A stretch of DNA of 64,000 nucleotides, taken from assembly GCA_013398055.1 (NCBI GenBank), contig VZRS01001718.1, forward strand, positions 471,737 to 535,736, given 5' to 3'. The translations under genes were made by a program, and so were the position numbers. The notes below the pieces were generated by a model, which searched no databases, had not been told where the DNA came from, and was given only the letters and a program-made list of their open reading frames with translations. The stretch comes from Ifrita kowaldi. Taxonomy: Eukaryota > Chordata > Aves > Passeriformes > Cinclosomatidae. The first letter of the stretch is position 1; every line of letters begins with the position of its first letter. Positions 13,788 through 26,019 of the stretch are shown here, piece by piece.

Positions 13788-16700
13788 CTCATTCAACTGG
13801 TTTTGGTTACGTTCAAATTAAGACCTAATTAACACTGTACTGTGATTTGATAGCCAACATGAATAAGGGACTAAACCTAGGCACGTGCTCTCATCATCCT
13901 CCACGTGCCTGGGCAGCTGCAACAAGAAGTGCCTGTGGTCTGTCTGCCCAACTGTGCTTGTTCAAACCATCTAAGAGCAACCATAGCCATGCTCCTACAG
14001 GTCTTCCTTTCTTCAAGACAGGTGATGTCAGGGCTGGTCTTGAGGTGATGAATTGGGTTAACACACAGTGTTGGGCCATTTACACCAATGATAGGTGAAT
14101 ATCTGAGTCTGTGTAAAGGCACAGTGCAGGCCTGAACCACTCAGCTCCTCTTGTCCTGTTGCCCATCTAAAGTCTATCTCTAACTGCCTGTGTAACATGT
14201 GTTTTGGATTCAAGTTGAGGCCCGAGACAAAGTTTGGAGTATGCTGTAAACATAACCATGCTGTTATAATCTAAATCCAGCAGCATTGTACTGGGGCTGG
14301 TGCATGGGTACAGCTGATGCCGTTACTTGGTGAATAAGGGTCAGGGTGCATGTTCTGAGTTATTAAAGTAGTAAGAAGTCACATTTTGAATTTATTGTCA
14401 GAGCACATAAATACCTGTTCACTGAGCTTTCTGCATGTGTGGAGAGAGAATTTTGCCTAGAAGGAGAAATAGCAAACACATGACCCAGCAATGGGAGTAA
14501 GCTGTTCAGTAGAGCAGCAGAACTTCTCTGGACTTCTTAGGGATTTATTTATTACTTTGAAGGAAAACTTCCATTTAATCTTAAGAGCAGAGGAAGAATG
14601 CTTCTGTAATATTTATCTTTTCAAAGCTTATGTACTTGTGAGCTTTTGACAAGGCCTAATCAAACAAGACAAGATCCTTGATAGCGTCCTGACAGAGGGA
14701 ACTATCCATAAAGAGTGGTTGTGCCACAGTTGTGTATCTGTTCATGTCATATATATGAGATGTAGAAAAATGCTGAGCTGATCAAACAAAACCATCCCCA
14801 GGCTAGATTTTCGCAAAAGGAAAATATTTTAAATAGAATCAGTATTTAACTAGGATTTTTTAATAATAGATTTTCCCTAATGATAAAGTTCTTCATTAGC
14901 CTACCAGAATGTAGGCAGTGAGCAACTTCATGCCATTAAGTAATCCCCTTCAATTCACATACCATAATTCTTGCTGTTATGTGTTTGCATGACCTAGATA
15001 GAGATTTAAAGCAGATAGGATGGATTTTTGTCATTAAAACATTTGTGTCAGAGAGCAATCCTTTCTGTGTTTAAAAAATAAATGCAGTAGTGTTGTGTTG
15101 CAAAATTGTTGAGTAAAATTATTGTTACCATTGGTGTACATTCATTTGGAACTTATTCAGTGTGGTCTGGGGCAGTCAGTAGATTTCTGAGACATTTTTC
15201 ATTTTTTCATCTGCACGTGGTGGTTTATTTTTTCATTTCTTTTGGCACTTGCAGTGAAACCTTATTGAATGTTACAGGATTTTCTGTAAGAAGAAAACGT
15301 ATAAATGAGGAGAATGTTAATTAGGATTATACTGATTTGTTGCCTCCAGCTGGCTGGAAAGGTCATACTGGCTTATATTTTACTCTCAAAGACAAGACGA
15401 CTTAAGGGAATTCTGAAAGGCTGTAACATCATTCGATTTAGACTTCTAACCTATTTTGATTTATTCACTTTAATAATTACATACTCTGTATTATTTCAAT
15501 AAATAAAATAAAGTCATGTGCCACTATATAAAATTAGACAAATTCCAGGCTAAGAAGACCAAGCTGACTATGACTATATAGTCTATGACTATATACTACT
15601 TTGCACTAATTTCTCAAGATCACAGGTTAGAAGCTGGAGGTTCCTGCAAACCTGGTGATCTGGGTCTCAAGAGGATGAGTGAATGTTGCACGTGGAGGCC
15701 CGAAAGCCAACTGAGTTCAGACATGTAGAGATTTCAACCAAGGGTAAAATGCAGATCTGGGCTGTGGAGCTGGCAGAAGGATCCTCTGCCATTGCAGTTC
15801 CTGCTGGCTTCTGCACTTTGATTTAGCAAGGAAGCAGAGCAGACCCTTGCCCTCTATGCTTGCTGCTCCCCAGCTGATGGGGTTTCCTCACAGCAGATCC
15901 CCAGCTCTGTCTTGACACAGTTGTATGCCACAAAGGTTGTAGGGTTTCTGTCAGATGCTGGAGGAAAACATGCCACTAGTTTGGTGTTGACTGGCCAGTT
16001 AAATCCCCGTCCTTCCAGTCAGCCAGGTAAGGACTGTTGTATGCTTGCACAGTAAAAATGAAAACCAAGGAACACCCTGTAGCAAAAGCAAGGAAGCATG
16101 CTCACGAAGTGGGGACATCTCTTGTTGTACTTACGGCTCCTGAGCTTTGGCAAACACACAAAGAATGTATATCTGCATATACACTTATAATAAAAGCTTC
16201 AATGTAAACAGCAAGTGTCTCAATATAGGCAGCATTTGAACTTTTCTTATTTGCAGCTGACATGAACCAGGACTTTAAAAAGGCTGAATCCTGGTGTAGT
16301 GTATTCAAAGGCCGGCCTCTGATATTCTTCCAGCCTACAGTATTCCCAAGGTTGTTTGGAGATAGCAGTGTGAATCATGTATTTATCAAACACAGGACTG
16401 GAAGGTCATCTGAAGAATATTATAATACATAATCCTTTGGTATATTTATTACAGTTCTCTGAAAATCATTTAAATTCTTGCCTTAAGTAAGAATTAGAAA
16501 TATTTTCTCCTAAACTTTGTCTAATTCTTACATTAGTATCCCTCAGCCTTACTTAAATAGCTTTTCTTGCTCTCTGCTTTCAACTCACCTGAAAGATTAT
16601 GGACAGCAGTTCTGTTCCTCTCACTTTTTGTCTAGGTAAGGCCAGACTCCCAAGCCAGTATCTTTTTCTCTCTGCTCATGAGACTGGCTCATCATTTTTC

Positions 16701-19700
16701 ATACCAGAGTAGAGCTACGTTGTTGCATCTTTTTGAGCTTACCATTCTTGAATGAGATGTCATGAACAAAGCACAGTATTTAGATGATTATCTGTAGTAT
16801 CGTATACAATGACATAAACAACTGGATTTCCCATCATTTCTGGAAACATCTCTGTTAGTACAATGTAAGGTTGCCCTTGGTTTTTGTATGGTCTCAGCCT
16901 GTATTCAGTGAAAGTTTCACTACTGCATATTCGGCTATTTCTTACTTGGTTGCTGTCTGCCTCCGAGTTCTCAGTTTCAGCAGAGCATTTTGTTGTTAGT
17001 GCACAGCTTTATATTTTATAGTCTTACCTGTTCCTCCATGTCTATTTATGAACTGTGAAGGTCATCCTCTAACAATTTAATTGCCTCTAGGCAATTCAGT
17101 CAAATGGATCATTACTTTCAGTGTTTAAAAATCTGCAGCAGTTTTCCAGTTCTATTTTACAGTTTAGTGGTCAACCACTGGATCTCAATAGACTTCTGGA
17201 AGACAGTGGAATGAACTCCCTTGAATCATGTCTTTGGTCAGTGTAGCATCCTGCATATTGTGGTGTTGCCAGCTGTAGGACGTAAAAAAGCATGTATCAA
17301 TGTCAAAACATGGTAGGATTTTTTTTTTTAAATTTAAAGAAATTCAATACAAAGTGCCTTTTCCTAGTGAGTACTTTTGCACTTACTGCTGTCACAGCTT
17401 CCTTCAAAATAAAAATAAATGCTGGTAATGCAGTTAAACTAAACATGAAAGAAAGGAATCTATTCATTTAGAATGTGAAGAGATAAACAAAGTTTGATGG
17501 TTTTAATACAACATACTGTATACTGAAATAGTATTGCATCTATATTCATTTTAAGATGGACCTGTGTATATGTTGGAAGTGAATAAAAAATTTTGAGTCG
17601 TAGCTCCAGTATAAAATTGAGTGTGTTAACTGTAGTATGTAACACTAAGTATTTTATTACTCATTATATTACCTGTCAGGTACTGGATGTTTATTCTTAA
17701 TGACAGTCATGATTACTCAGCACAGTATTTGGATAAGAGTTTTGTGAAGAGATGGAAAGCAGTTGCTAAAAGCAATTCACATATTACTGCAGTACGATGC
17801 TTTATTAATGATGAAGGCAGATTTTTTTTTTCTTGCTTTCACCAGGGTTGCCAAGGACCACTGAAAGAAGTCCAAACTGTTGGCGCTCCTCTGAGAAGTG
17901 CAGAATATCAGGGAGAAAATCTCCTGCAGGTCTGCAGTTGTCAGGCTGAGAGCAGCCATGCCTGGAAGGACTTTGAGTTCCGAGTTACCCATATAATGTC
18001 CCAGCAAAACTGTTTGTCACTTATTGACAGGGTGAGAGAAATACCAAACTGCGCTCAAGATTAGGCACTTGACTAATTTCAGTTCTCCCATGGATTTCTT
18101 GGGTTATGTCTGGCAGATAACAACCCCTTTTACTGTTTGCACTGCAGGCTTGTTCAGTACTGTGGTGCTTTCTGGGTGTTACAGATTTGCTTTTCCCCAG
18201 ATGTGCTGAGAGATGGATTGGAGAAAAGACCTTGCTTCTCAGGTGGTCTGAAACTTGCTGCACACAGTGCAGGTGCCTACCAAGGTCAAAGTCAGCTTTT
18301 CCCTCTGGGTAAAAGAGGTCTCAGCCTTGCTGCATGAGGGACCTCAGCCTGTAACTTTTTTGGTTCCTCTACCCCCTTGGCCTGCCAGGTGCATCCAGGA
18401 GAGGAGTTCTCACACAGCAGGGCTTTCTGGGACCCACAGCTGTTTGTGTCCTTGGTGCAGCCCCTCTTCTTGACTCCAGTGATGCAGGCCTGTAGTTGAG
18501 CCTCCTATTCCCCAGCTGCTGGTCTGTCCTTCCAGGTTCCTGAATGGCAGTGCTCACAGGAATATCTGTAGCAGTAGGGTTTGGGCTCTCTGACCTGTAT
18601 TTGCCCTGTTTAGCCCATTTAGCATTTCAAAGTAACTTTCTCTTCTTCCAGCCACGTTACTGAGATAACAGGCCTGCATAACCAGACACAAATTTCATTG
18701 ATTTTCCCCAGCCTCCCTTGAGACCTCACTACCTCTTCCTGAGTATGCTATCCATAAAATAATTTCTTTATTGAGAGGTATTTTAGCACAAGTATGCAAG
18801 AGTTGATGAGCTTATTACCATGTTAATCCAGCCATAGGTTGTCTGTAATAACAGTTCTGCTATGGTTTCTGGTCTGTACTTTGAAATTTTGGTGGTTGAT
18901 GGTAGAAGTCTTCAGTTTAGATTTGGGAAAATGTCCTTGAGAAAATTAATCCCCACAGTACACGTTGATTTAATAACCCTAACTCCTCCTAGCAGTGGAG
19001 ACACAGAAAACTAATGTGGATAAAAAAACCTAGTTGGTGGATATAAGCAAAGATGGTTTGTTCTTGAGTGAAAAGTATATCAGTTCTTTTGGGCATCCAT
19101 GCAGTTGTATCCCTAGACTTTGACCTGCATGTGTTTGTCCTATGGTGCATCCCAGCTCATCCATAACTGAGTGAGAAGCACAATTATGTCTGACTTCCAT
19201 ATAGAGAAGGAGGGGCTGTGATTTGCTGAGTTCTGACAGCTTCAGCCTGGTAAGTGAGCAGCCAGAGTGAGACAGGCAGACTTGTGCTTTCCTTTTGACC
19301 AGGGGCAGGTGAAATAAAAACTTGCCTGTATTCTGTGTTTTCCTCTTTATAAAACCCATTTTTATGCTTTCCAGCAAGACAGAATCTCTCAAGGTTCAAG
19401 TGCACAGGCAGTTAGATATATTATTCATGTTTGTACACATTTTCCTTAAAAGTGAAATGCAAGTGAAATGGCTTGGCAAGCAGGGAGATTAGTCACTTCA
19501 CAGCTTCCGTAGGTTTTACAAGGGGTCTCTAGTTTTATGACAGATCAATACAAACACACAGATCTAATTTCCTGTGCAGTCTGGAGTGCTCTGGAGGCTG
19601 TGGCTCTGAATTTCTGGCCTGAATTTGTGGGCTGAAAGAGAGTTTCCAAAAGACATCATTTTGATTTCATCCCAGACTGAGCAATGCCTGTGTCTGTTCC

Positions 19701-21287
19701 CCAGAGTTTGCTTTGATCCCTGACAGTGTTAGTAAGATGTTACGGGTATTGGGGATGTCCTTTGGCACGTTTGGTTGCAGGCTTAGTGGCCTTAGTACTT
19801 CCTGAATGTATAAAAGAAGACTTCATGAAAGAGGCAGCCACAATATTTTATTTAAAGCCACAGGGACACTGGTGAACCATCACTTCTTTGGAAGCTTTAG
19901 GATTTCCTCTGCAGTGCACTAAGAGTTTAGTTGAAGTCTTTCCATTTGGCTCTGTGTTCTGGCATCTCCTCACTTTGACTACATACATGGCTGTGGGCAA
20001 AAAAAGTGGAGATTATCACAGTGATGAGAACTGATATCAGGAGCTGCTTTGAAGATACCCCTTCTAAACGTATTTGAGATGGCAGAATTCCTGCTCTGCC
20101 ACAGCTTCCAAAACAGAAATATCTTCATCCTATTGCCAGTACGACCCCATGTTTTAAAGGGTAATTTAGCTCCTGTGAATATCAAGTAACAGAGCTAAGT
20201 GATTGCAGAGCTGAAGCATAAATAGAAAGAGGAACAGGCAGCAGCGAAACGCTGACACTTCAGCTGAGACTTGGCAAGCCCAGCTGGAAATGTTTGTCCC
20301 AGCAATACACTGCATTCACAGAGTACCTTCACGATTGCCTCTGTGTACAAAGTTCATATCCTCACTGACCTATTTTATTTTTTTGCTGACAGTGCAAAGG
20401 CAAAAGTTTAATATAAAGGACATTTTAAGTAGTTTTTCCTGGGTGTGTATATATACACAAATGCCACCTTATGCTCATTTATTTTGTAACAGATCGGGTG
20501 TGTAACTGACTTGTAAGATTTAAGTTTCAGTGGGACTTAAGCTTCTAAGTCACTGAGATGCTTTGGAAAATGTGATCTTTCAGTAAGATGCCCATCTACC
20601 ATGCTGTAGACAGGTCATATGCTTATGTTATAGAACACCGAACTTTGAGACCTCTGGGAGGATACAAAACTGTTCTATTTCAAACAGAAGGGGGCAATTC
20701 TACCTGCCAGTGGAGCACCTAGGATGTCCCTTGAGAAGAAGTGTGAAAAACATATGCTCTTTGGCCACCATGAATTGTCCTTATCTTTGGCAAAACACTT
20801 CTTTTGTCCATTTATGTTTGTCACAAAGGATGTTGTGACTAGTTTTCCTTGGAAATAAGTAAATCTTTCTCTTACAGATATATATGAAACTTGTGAATGA
20901 ATTTTAAGATGGCAGAAACCACCTGCAGTGCTTTGCCCTTCTGCAAATAGCTGCTAATTTTCAAGGGATCTAGTATAGTTTTGTTCAGAGTTTACCCAAA
21001 TTTGATGAAATTGTAGTAGTTCAATGAATGCTGCCTGGGAGTGCTCAGTCTGGGATAGTCACTGAAACTAAGGGTGTATGCAAGGTGTAACACAGCAGTA
21101 ACCCATGAGCATGCCAGAACTTCTCAGCAGCAGTTGAGCATGCTGAGGCAGGATGTGCATTGTGCCATGACTAGTTACATCATGGGTGTGCATTGTTCAA
21201 TAATTAGTAAATTCTGATAGGAATTTCTGTTTTCAGTGATCTCTTCACTGGTGTTTTGTTCTTCCATTTAAAAAAAAAAATGGTTTA

Positions 21288-21905
21288 TCCAAAACATTGT
21301 GGGCAGCAGGTTGAGGGAGTTGATTCTGCCCCTCCACTCCTCTCTGGTGAGACCCCACCTGGAGTGCTGTGTCCAGCTGTGGGGTCCTCAGCACAGAGAG
21401 GACATGGACCTGTTGGAGCAGATTCAGAGAAAGATCCTGAAGATGATTAGAGGGATAGAACACCCTTTGTGAAAACAGAAAAACAGGCTGAGAGTGTTGG
21501 GGCTGTGCAGCCTGGGGAAGAGACCTTATTGTGACCTTTCAAAACTTACAGGGGGCTTGGAAGAAAGATGCGGAACAACTTTTTTTGGTAGGGCTGGTTG
21601 CAATAGGTTGGGGGTAATGGTTTAAACTAAAAGAGGTAGATTCAGACTAGACATAAGGAAGAAAGTTTCTGCAATGAGGGTGGTGAAACACTGGAACGGG
21701 TTGCCCAGAGAGGTGGCAGATACATTCAAGGATGTATCTGGAAATACATCCTTGGACTATTTCAAGGTCAGTATGGAGGGGCTCTGAGCAACTTGATATA
21801 ATGGAAGATGTCGCTGCTCATGTTGCACTAGATGACCTTCAGAGGTCTTTTTCAACCCAAATTGTTCTGTTTTTATGATTCTAAGTTTCTATGATTCTAT
21901 TATAT
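21288..21905 (+). mobile_element. CR1 LINE fragment (3' end), different subfamily
   Basis: About 620 bp of CR1 3' sequence. Landmarks are the gagaccccacctggagtgct segment (21350-21369), the ggttgcccagagaggtggca segment (21700-21719), the final ttgcactagatgaccttcag (21822-21841), and a tail with repeated atgattctaagtttctatga (21876-21895). It differs in sequence from the copies at 12.9 kb and 38.6 kb, which suggests another CR1 subfamily. The orientation is the same as the gene. No intact frame remains. It contains a small inverted repeat at 21727-21754. Confidence 0.88.
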
Positions 21906-24900
21906 GTACATCTTCGTATATGTGTGTGATTGTTTCAGGAAGGTTAAAAGAGATGAATGAGTGGAGTGCATTATGAAAGTGTTCATATGATGTTGTCTGT
22001 TTAGAGTGTCAGGGACCAACCTGTTCCTTGCACATATTTTAAGCCTTGCTAGGATAAACATAGGGAGTATATAGGATGTACTAGGAACTGGCAGATTAAT
22101 TATTCAGAAAATTACCAAGAAGAGCAGGAAGCTTTTAGGTTTTTTTCATTCATAGAACTCAAGATTGGATAATGCTTTGTGAGATCTATGTTAGCCAAGC
22201 ACAGACTACAAGACTTAATAGAGGGAAGTAGCTGGGTGAGATATTTGGACTGCAGTTCAGTTAACGATATCCTTACTGTATTCATCCAGCAGGTTGGCCT
22301 TTTCTGGTGTTTAAAAGGAAAGCTAATTGTGCAGGCACTGTGTCATAAATCCTTACCCACTGCTTCAGAAAAGAGGCACGGAACTTCAAAAGGCATAATG
22401 TCCCTGGTGGAAATAAAAATGCCCCTGTTGATGAAAACCAAAATACAAGTTTCGTGTAGCTGCAGGAGCAATTTCCTCCCAAGTTAGTGCCTGACTCTTC
22501 ATTTCTAGGCAAAAATTTAGATTTTTCCAGTATCATGAAAGTGCCTAATGGCATCTCAACAAATAACGTTGTTCCAGATAGTTCTGAACACATTTACTGC
22601 AAAGCAGGAGCAATGTGTTCTAGGTTATTTGTTCCACGCTATGTAGGAGGAAGGCACTTCTGTTTGGAGCAAGAGTCCCTACATATTGTCAATTAGGAGC
22701 AACTCCTGTTTAGACAAACGCCCAAGAAAACTATTCTGGCATGCATGCTTGCAAATACAGCCTTTATTTGTTGTAAGCATGAGTAAGAGCCATGGATATA
22801 AATTTGTAAATATTAAAGGCTTGCATGTGCCTGTTAACCTTCACAGGCAATTGCTTAAATGCTCTGGATCCCACTCACATGGTTTTCCTCAGGTAGGGCA
22901 GACTGTTGGCCCCACATGCAAAGGTGGCTGGCAGGTAATCTTGAATAATATATGGAATTATATATGAGTGATATATTGGTGCACACAAGATTGTTTTCTG
23001 GTGTTAAAGTGGGTCAGAAAGTGGGTCAGTGTTTCAAAGGCTTGTTGAATCAAGGTGTCCCCCCATCATCCCTTGTTGTTTGCGTCTCTCTCTTCTCTTC
23101 CTTCTCCCCTCAAACTGGTCAGGGTTTGTCAATCAGCTAATTCTCCTGAGCAGCTCTTGAGAAAAACTTCTTCTAGTGAGAAAAATGTGTTTGATGTCAA
23201 GTTAGGTCTTTTCCAGTCATCGTGCAGACTAGCTGACATAAAGTGATTAACATTACTTAAAAGGAAAACATCAAGGACTCTGGGCGAGAAGCCTGTTTCT
23301 CAATGCCAAGGGATAAAGAATTTACCACTTCACTTGAGCATTGGTTCCAGTGTATAATTGTATTCACTGGTACATTCTATTCCTTTTTATTCCATTTGAT
23401 TTGGCTCCTGATAAATACTTCTGAGCACAGACACATTTTTTGAATTCCTGCCTGAACTTTTGATTGGCACACTGCAATAGATGCTCAGTAACTTTATCTG
23501 AGGCTTCTATATTTGTAGTTTACACTAGTTACAGTGTTAATTTATTGAGCTACTGCTCCTCCATAGAGTTTGATTTTTGCCACCACCAAAGAGAAAATCT
23601 GAATTCCATTTGTATTTGTTATTCCAAATAAGAAAGCCTGGACGTAATTCAGTATGGACGTAATTGGTATAGACTGCAGAAGAAATTCCCACATTCATTT
23701 GGAAATTCGGGTTTGGTAAGGGTTATGTGGTCATGTTTTCTTTGACTTAATGATTTTGTAGTGTCTTAGCAAATTTGGATCCACTTTAGCAAGCAGGTAG
23801 AAGTAATTCAGATAATGAAATATCTATGAGTTTTATGAATATAGACAAAAAGGTGTACAGAGACACCCCATAAATTGTCTGCGTGAGGAAAGATTGTAGT
23901 GGGAACCTGTGTCTTTTGACATGACAGAGGAATTGAAATATTTATAAGCGCACCAACTGCAGGAAAGCCTGCAGTGAGAATTTAAGACATAAATGCTCAT
24001 TTCTGGGGCTCTTGACTACTGACTTGTCTGTGAAATGTCAGACCAGTCCTGGCATACTCCTGTGCAACATGTGGACAAAGAATTTCGTAGAAGGGGTTTT
24101 TCCCTCTTGTATCAGATGAACTCCATCCATTTAGACTTACACTGCTGACTGAAAGCTGGGTTGAGCTGTCTGCGTTTGTATTATACACTCTTTTTCTAGT
24201 TTTGTTCTTGCAGGTTATTGTGTGACATAAGACTGGATGAACATTAACAGAACCTGGAATGTATTTTAATTGTAAAGCTCCATCAGACATACTGATAATT
24301 GCATGTTCTATAATTAAAACTGCGACTGCTTTATTTTCTAAGCATGGCGACAGCTGTTAGAGCACATCTGGAAAATATGCTTTAAGCAAAAGTATTTTAG
24401 CTCAGAGAATTTCATAATGTGTGGGATATTTACCAGCATTTCTTTCCAGAATACTAATCTGATTTGTCAGTATTTTTAATATAGAAGTGTTTCCTTTTTT
24501 TTTTTTATGATATTTGCAAATCTGGTTTTGAATTCACATCCCAGATTGGCCATTCCAGTGTAGTTCAAGGCTAAATGCTGCAGAACAAAGCATTGCTTTG
24601 CTACTGTTTTTAGGTAGAAGCCTACATAAGTCTTGTCTGATGCCCTAATAATATTTCCTTCACTGATTTCAGCCAAATATTTTCCCTTTTTATGGTTTTG
24701 AAAAGAAATTAATTATTGTTTCGTTCTGGAATTTCATTGAGAGGGAAGTTTCTCATTCTCCTGTCCTGTGCTTCTTGAGGCTCATGTTAACACCCTTCTG
24801 TGCTATCACCCTTGTACCCCTTACAATTATTATAGCATTACTCAGGACTCTTTGCAGTCAGTGAGAGTGTTTACAAGGTAGGACCCTGGCCACTTGGAAA

Positions 24901-25840
24901 TGAACAGCAATGTTTCTGTTTGTGATAGGAGCCCAAGCACTGCGGTTTCTGTGCTTTCCTCAGAACTGTGGTATAGACATTATAAAACCAGATTTTCTGA
25001 CATGATTCCTTAAAATGGAACAGGAAAACATAAATATTAAAACAACTTTTAAACCCTCTGTCTGTTAATTTATTGCTAATGTTGCTTATTTTGTTTATTT
25101 GGAAAAAAAACTAAACATGAAGGTGCAGAACTTCAGTGATACCTCAAGGTATTACTCTAATCAGGATCTTGCATTCTGACCTAGGCATCTCAACCAACTT
25201 GCTTTCAGGATGATGAGGGAGATTTTGCAAACAGAGCATTTGTCAACAGATGCCTAAGAGGGAAATCAGTTTCCTTTATTTGGAGTAGGAGGCAACCTTT
25301 TAATGATAGATAACACTGTGTTGGAGCAGCTTCACACCTGAATTTTAGATCATAAATGCTGTCCTTGTTGTGCAGTTGGAGGCAAAATGCAGTTACCTAA
25401 CCAAGGGAGAAGCTACAGCTGCAAAAATTAATGAGATTAAAAAAAAAATCTACAGCAGTGATACTATAAAATAATATGGAACACGTTAGTGGTAATGTGG
25501 GAAAATTAATTCCAAATTATTGACAGTTTAATTGACCTATGGAAAGCATTTTAATGGACTTAGTATGCTGTGATGTTCTTCAGTTTTTTAAACTTTTCCA
25601 CTGAGCAGAAAACAAGTTTTTCCAATTAGGGGGTTTAAAGTTGTAACAAGTGGTTGCTGTGGGTTCCAGTTGTGAGATGCCAGCGCTGGATGTGTGACTG
25701 GGCCTCTTCCTTTTCTGCCCAACACCTGCAAAGCCCATCCTGTGAGCAGGGCTTGGGTGCCACTGCTCTGCTCTCACCCCAGTCATGCTGGTTACAGAGG
25801 CTCTTTGCAGGGGATCCTCACAAGGTGATTTGACCCCCAG

Positions 25841-26019
25841 GCTCCGACTGCACGAAGAAAAGGTCATTAAGGATCGGCGACACCACCTCAAAACGTACCC
25901 GAACTGCTTCGTTGCCAAAGAGCTGATTGACTGGCTGATTGACCACAAAGAGGCCTCTGACAGGGAGACAGCCATTAAACTGGTGCAGAAGTTACTGGAT
26001 CACAGCATTATCCACCATG
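25841..26019 (+). CDS. DEPTOR: DEPTOR exon 2: first DEP domain, N-terminal two thirds
   Basis: This 179-nt exon encodes RLHEEKVIKDRRHHLKTYPN and continues through the DEP signature CFVAKELIDWL to the IIHH segment. The acceptor is cccccag at 25834-25840 and the donor is G|gtaagt at 26019/26020. It enters with one base that completes a codon begun in exon 1 and leaves with one G that is completed to Val by exon 3. DEP domains are winged-helix folds; in DEPTOR the tandem DEP pair binds phosphatidic acid and contacts mTOR. Relative to the human protein as I recall it, changes are conservative (LIDHKE for LIEHKE, LVQKLLDHS for LMQKLADRG). Reading past the donor hits a stop after GKCSISC at about 26041, which supports the splice site. 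Confidence 0.96.

Larger units (their letters stand above)
371..25840 (+). other. DEPTOR: DEPTOR intron 1 (visible part)
   Basis: About 25 kb of AT-rich sequence with no recognised coding exon. Open frames here are short, lack family similarity I can name, and are scattered on both strands. The identifiable content is CR1 fragments at about 10690-11115, 12859-13787 and 21288-21905, and a TG/TA microsatellite at 5457-5500. The intron ends at the acceptor cccccag (25834-25840). It may hold enhancers, but nothing in the sequence alone identifies one. The intron start is not seen. Confidence 0.8.

Noticed and set aside
15565..15600. Short tandem and palindromic repeat (gactatatagtc)
   Set aside because: It is a low-complexity AT-rich sequence, too short to mean more than chance or slippage.
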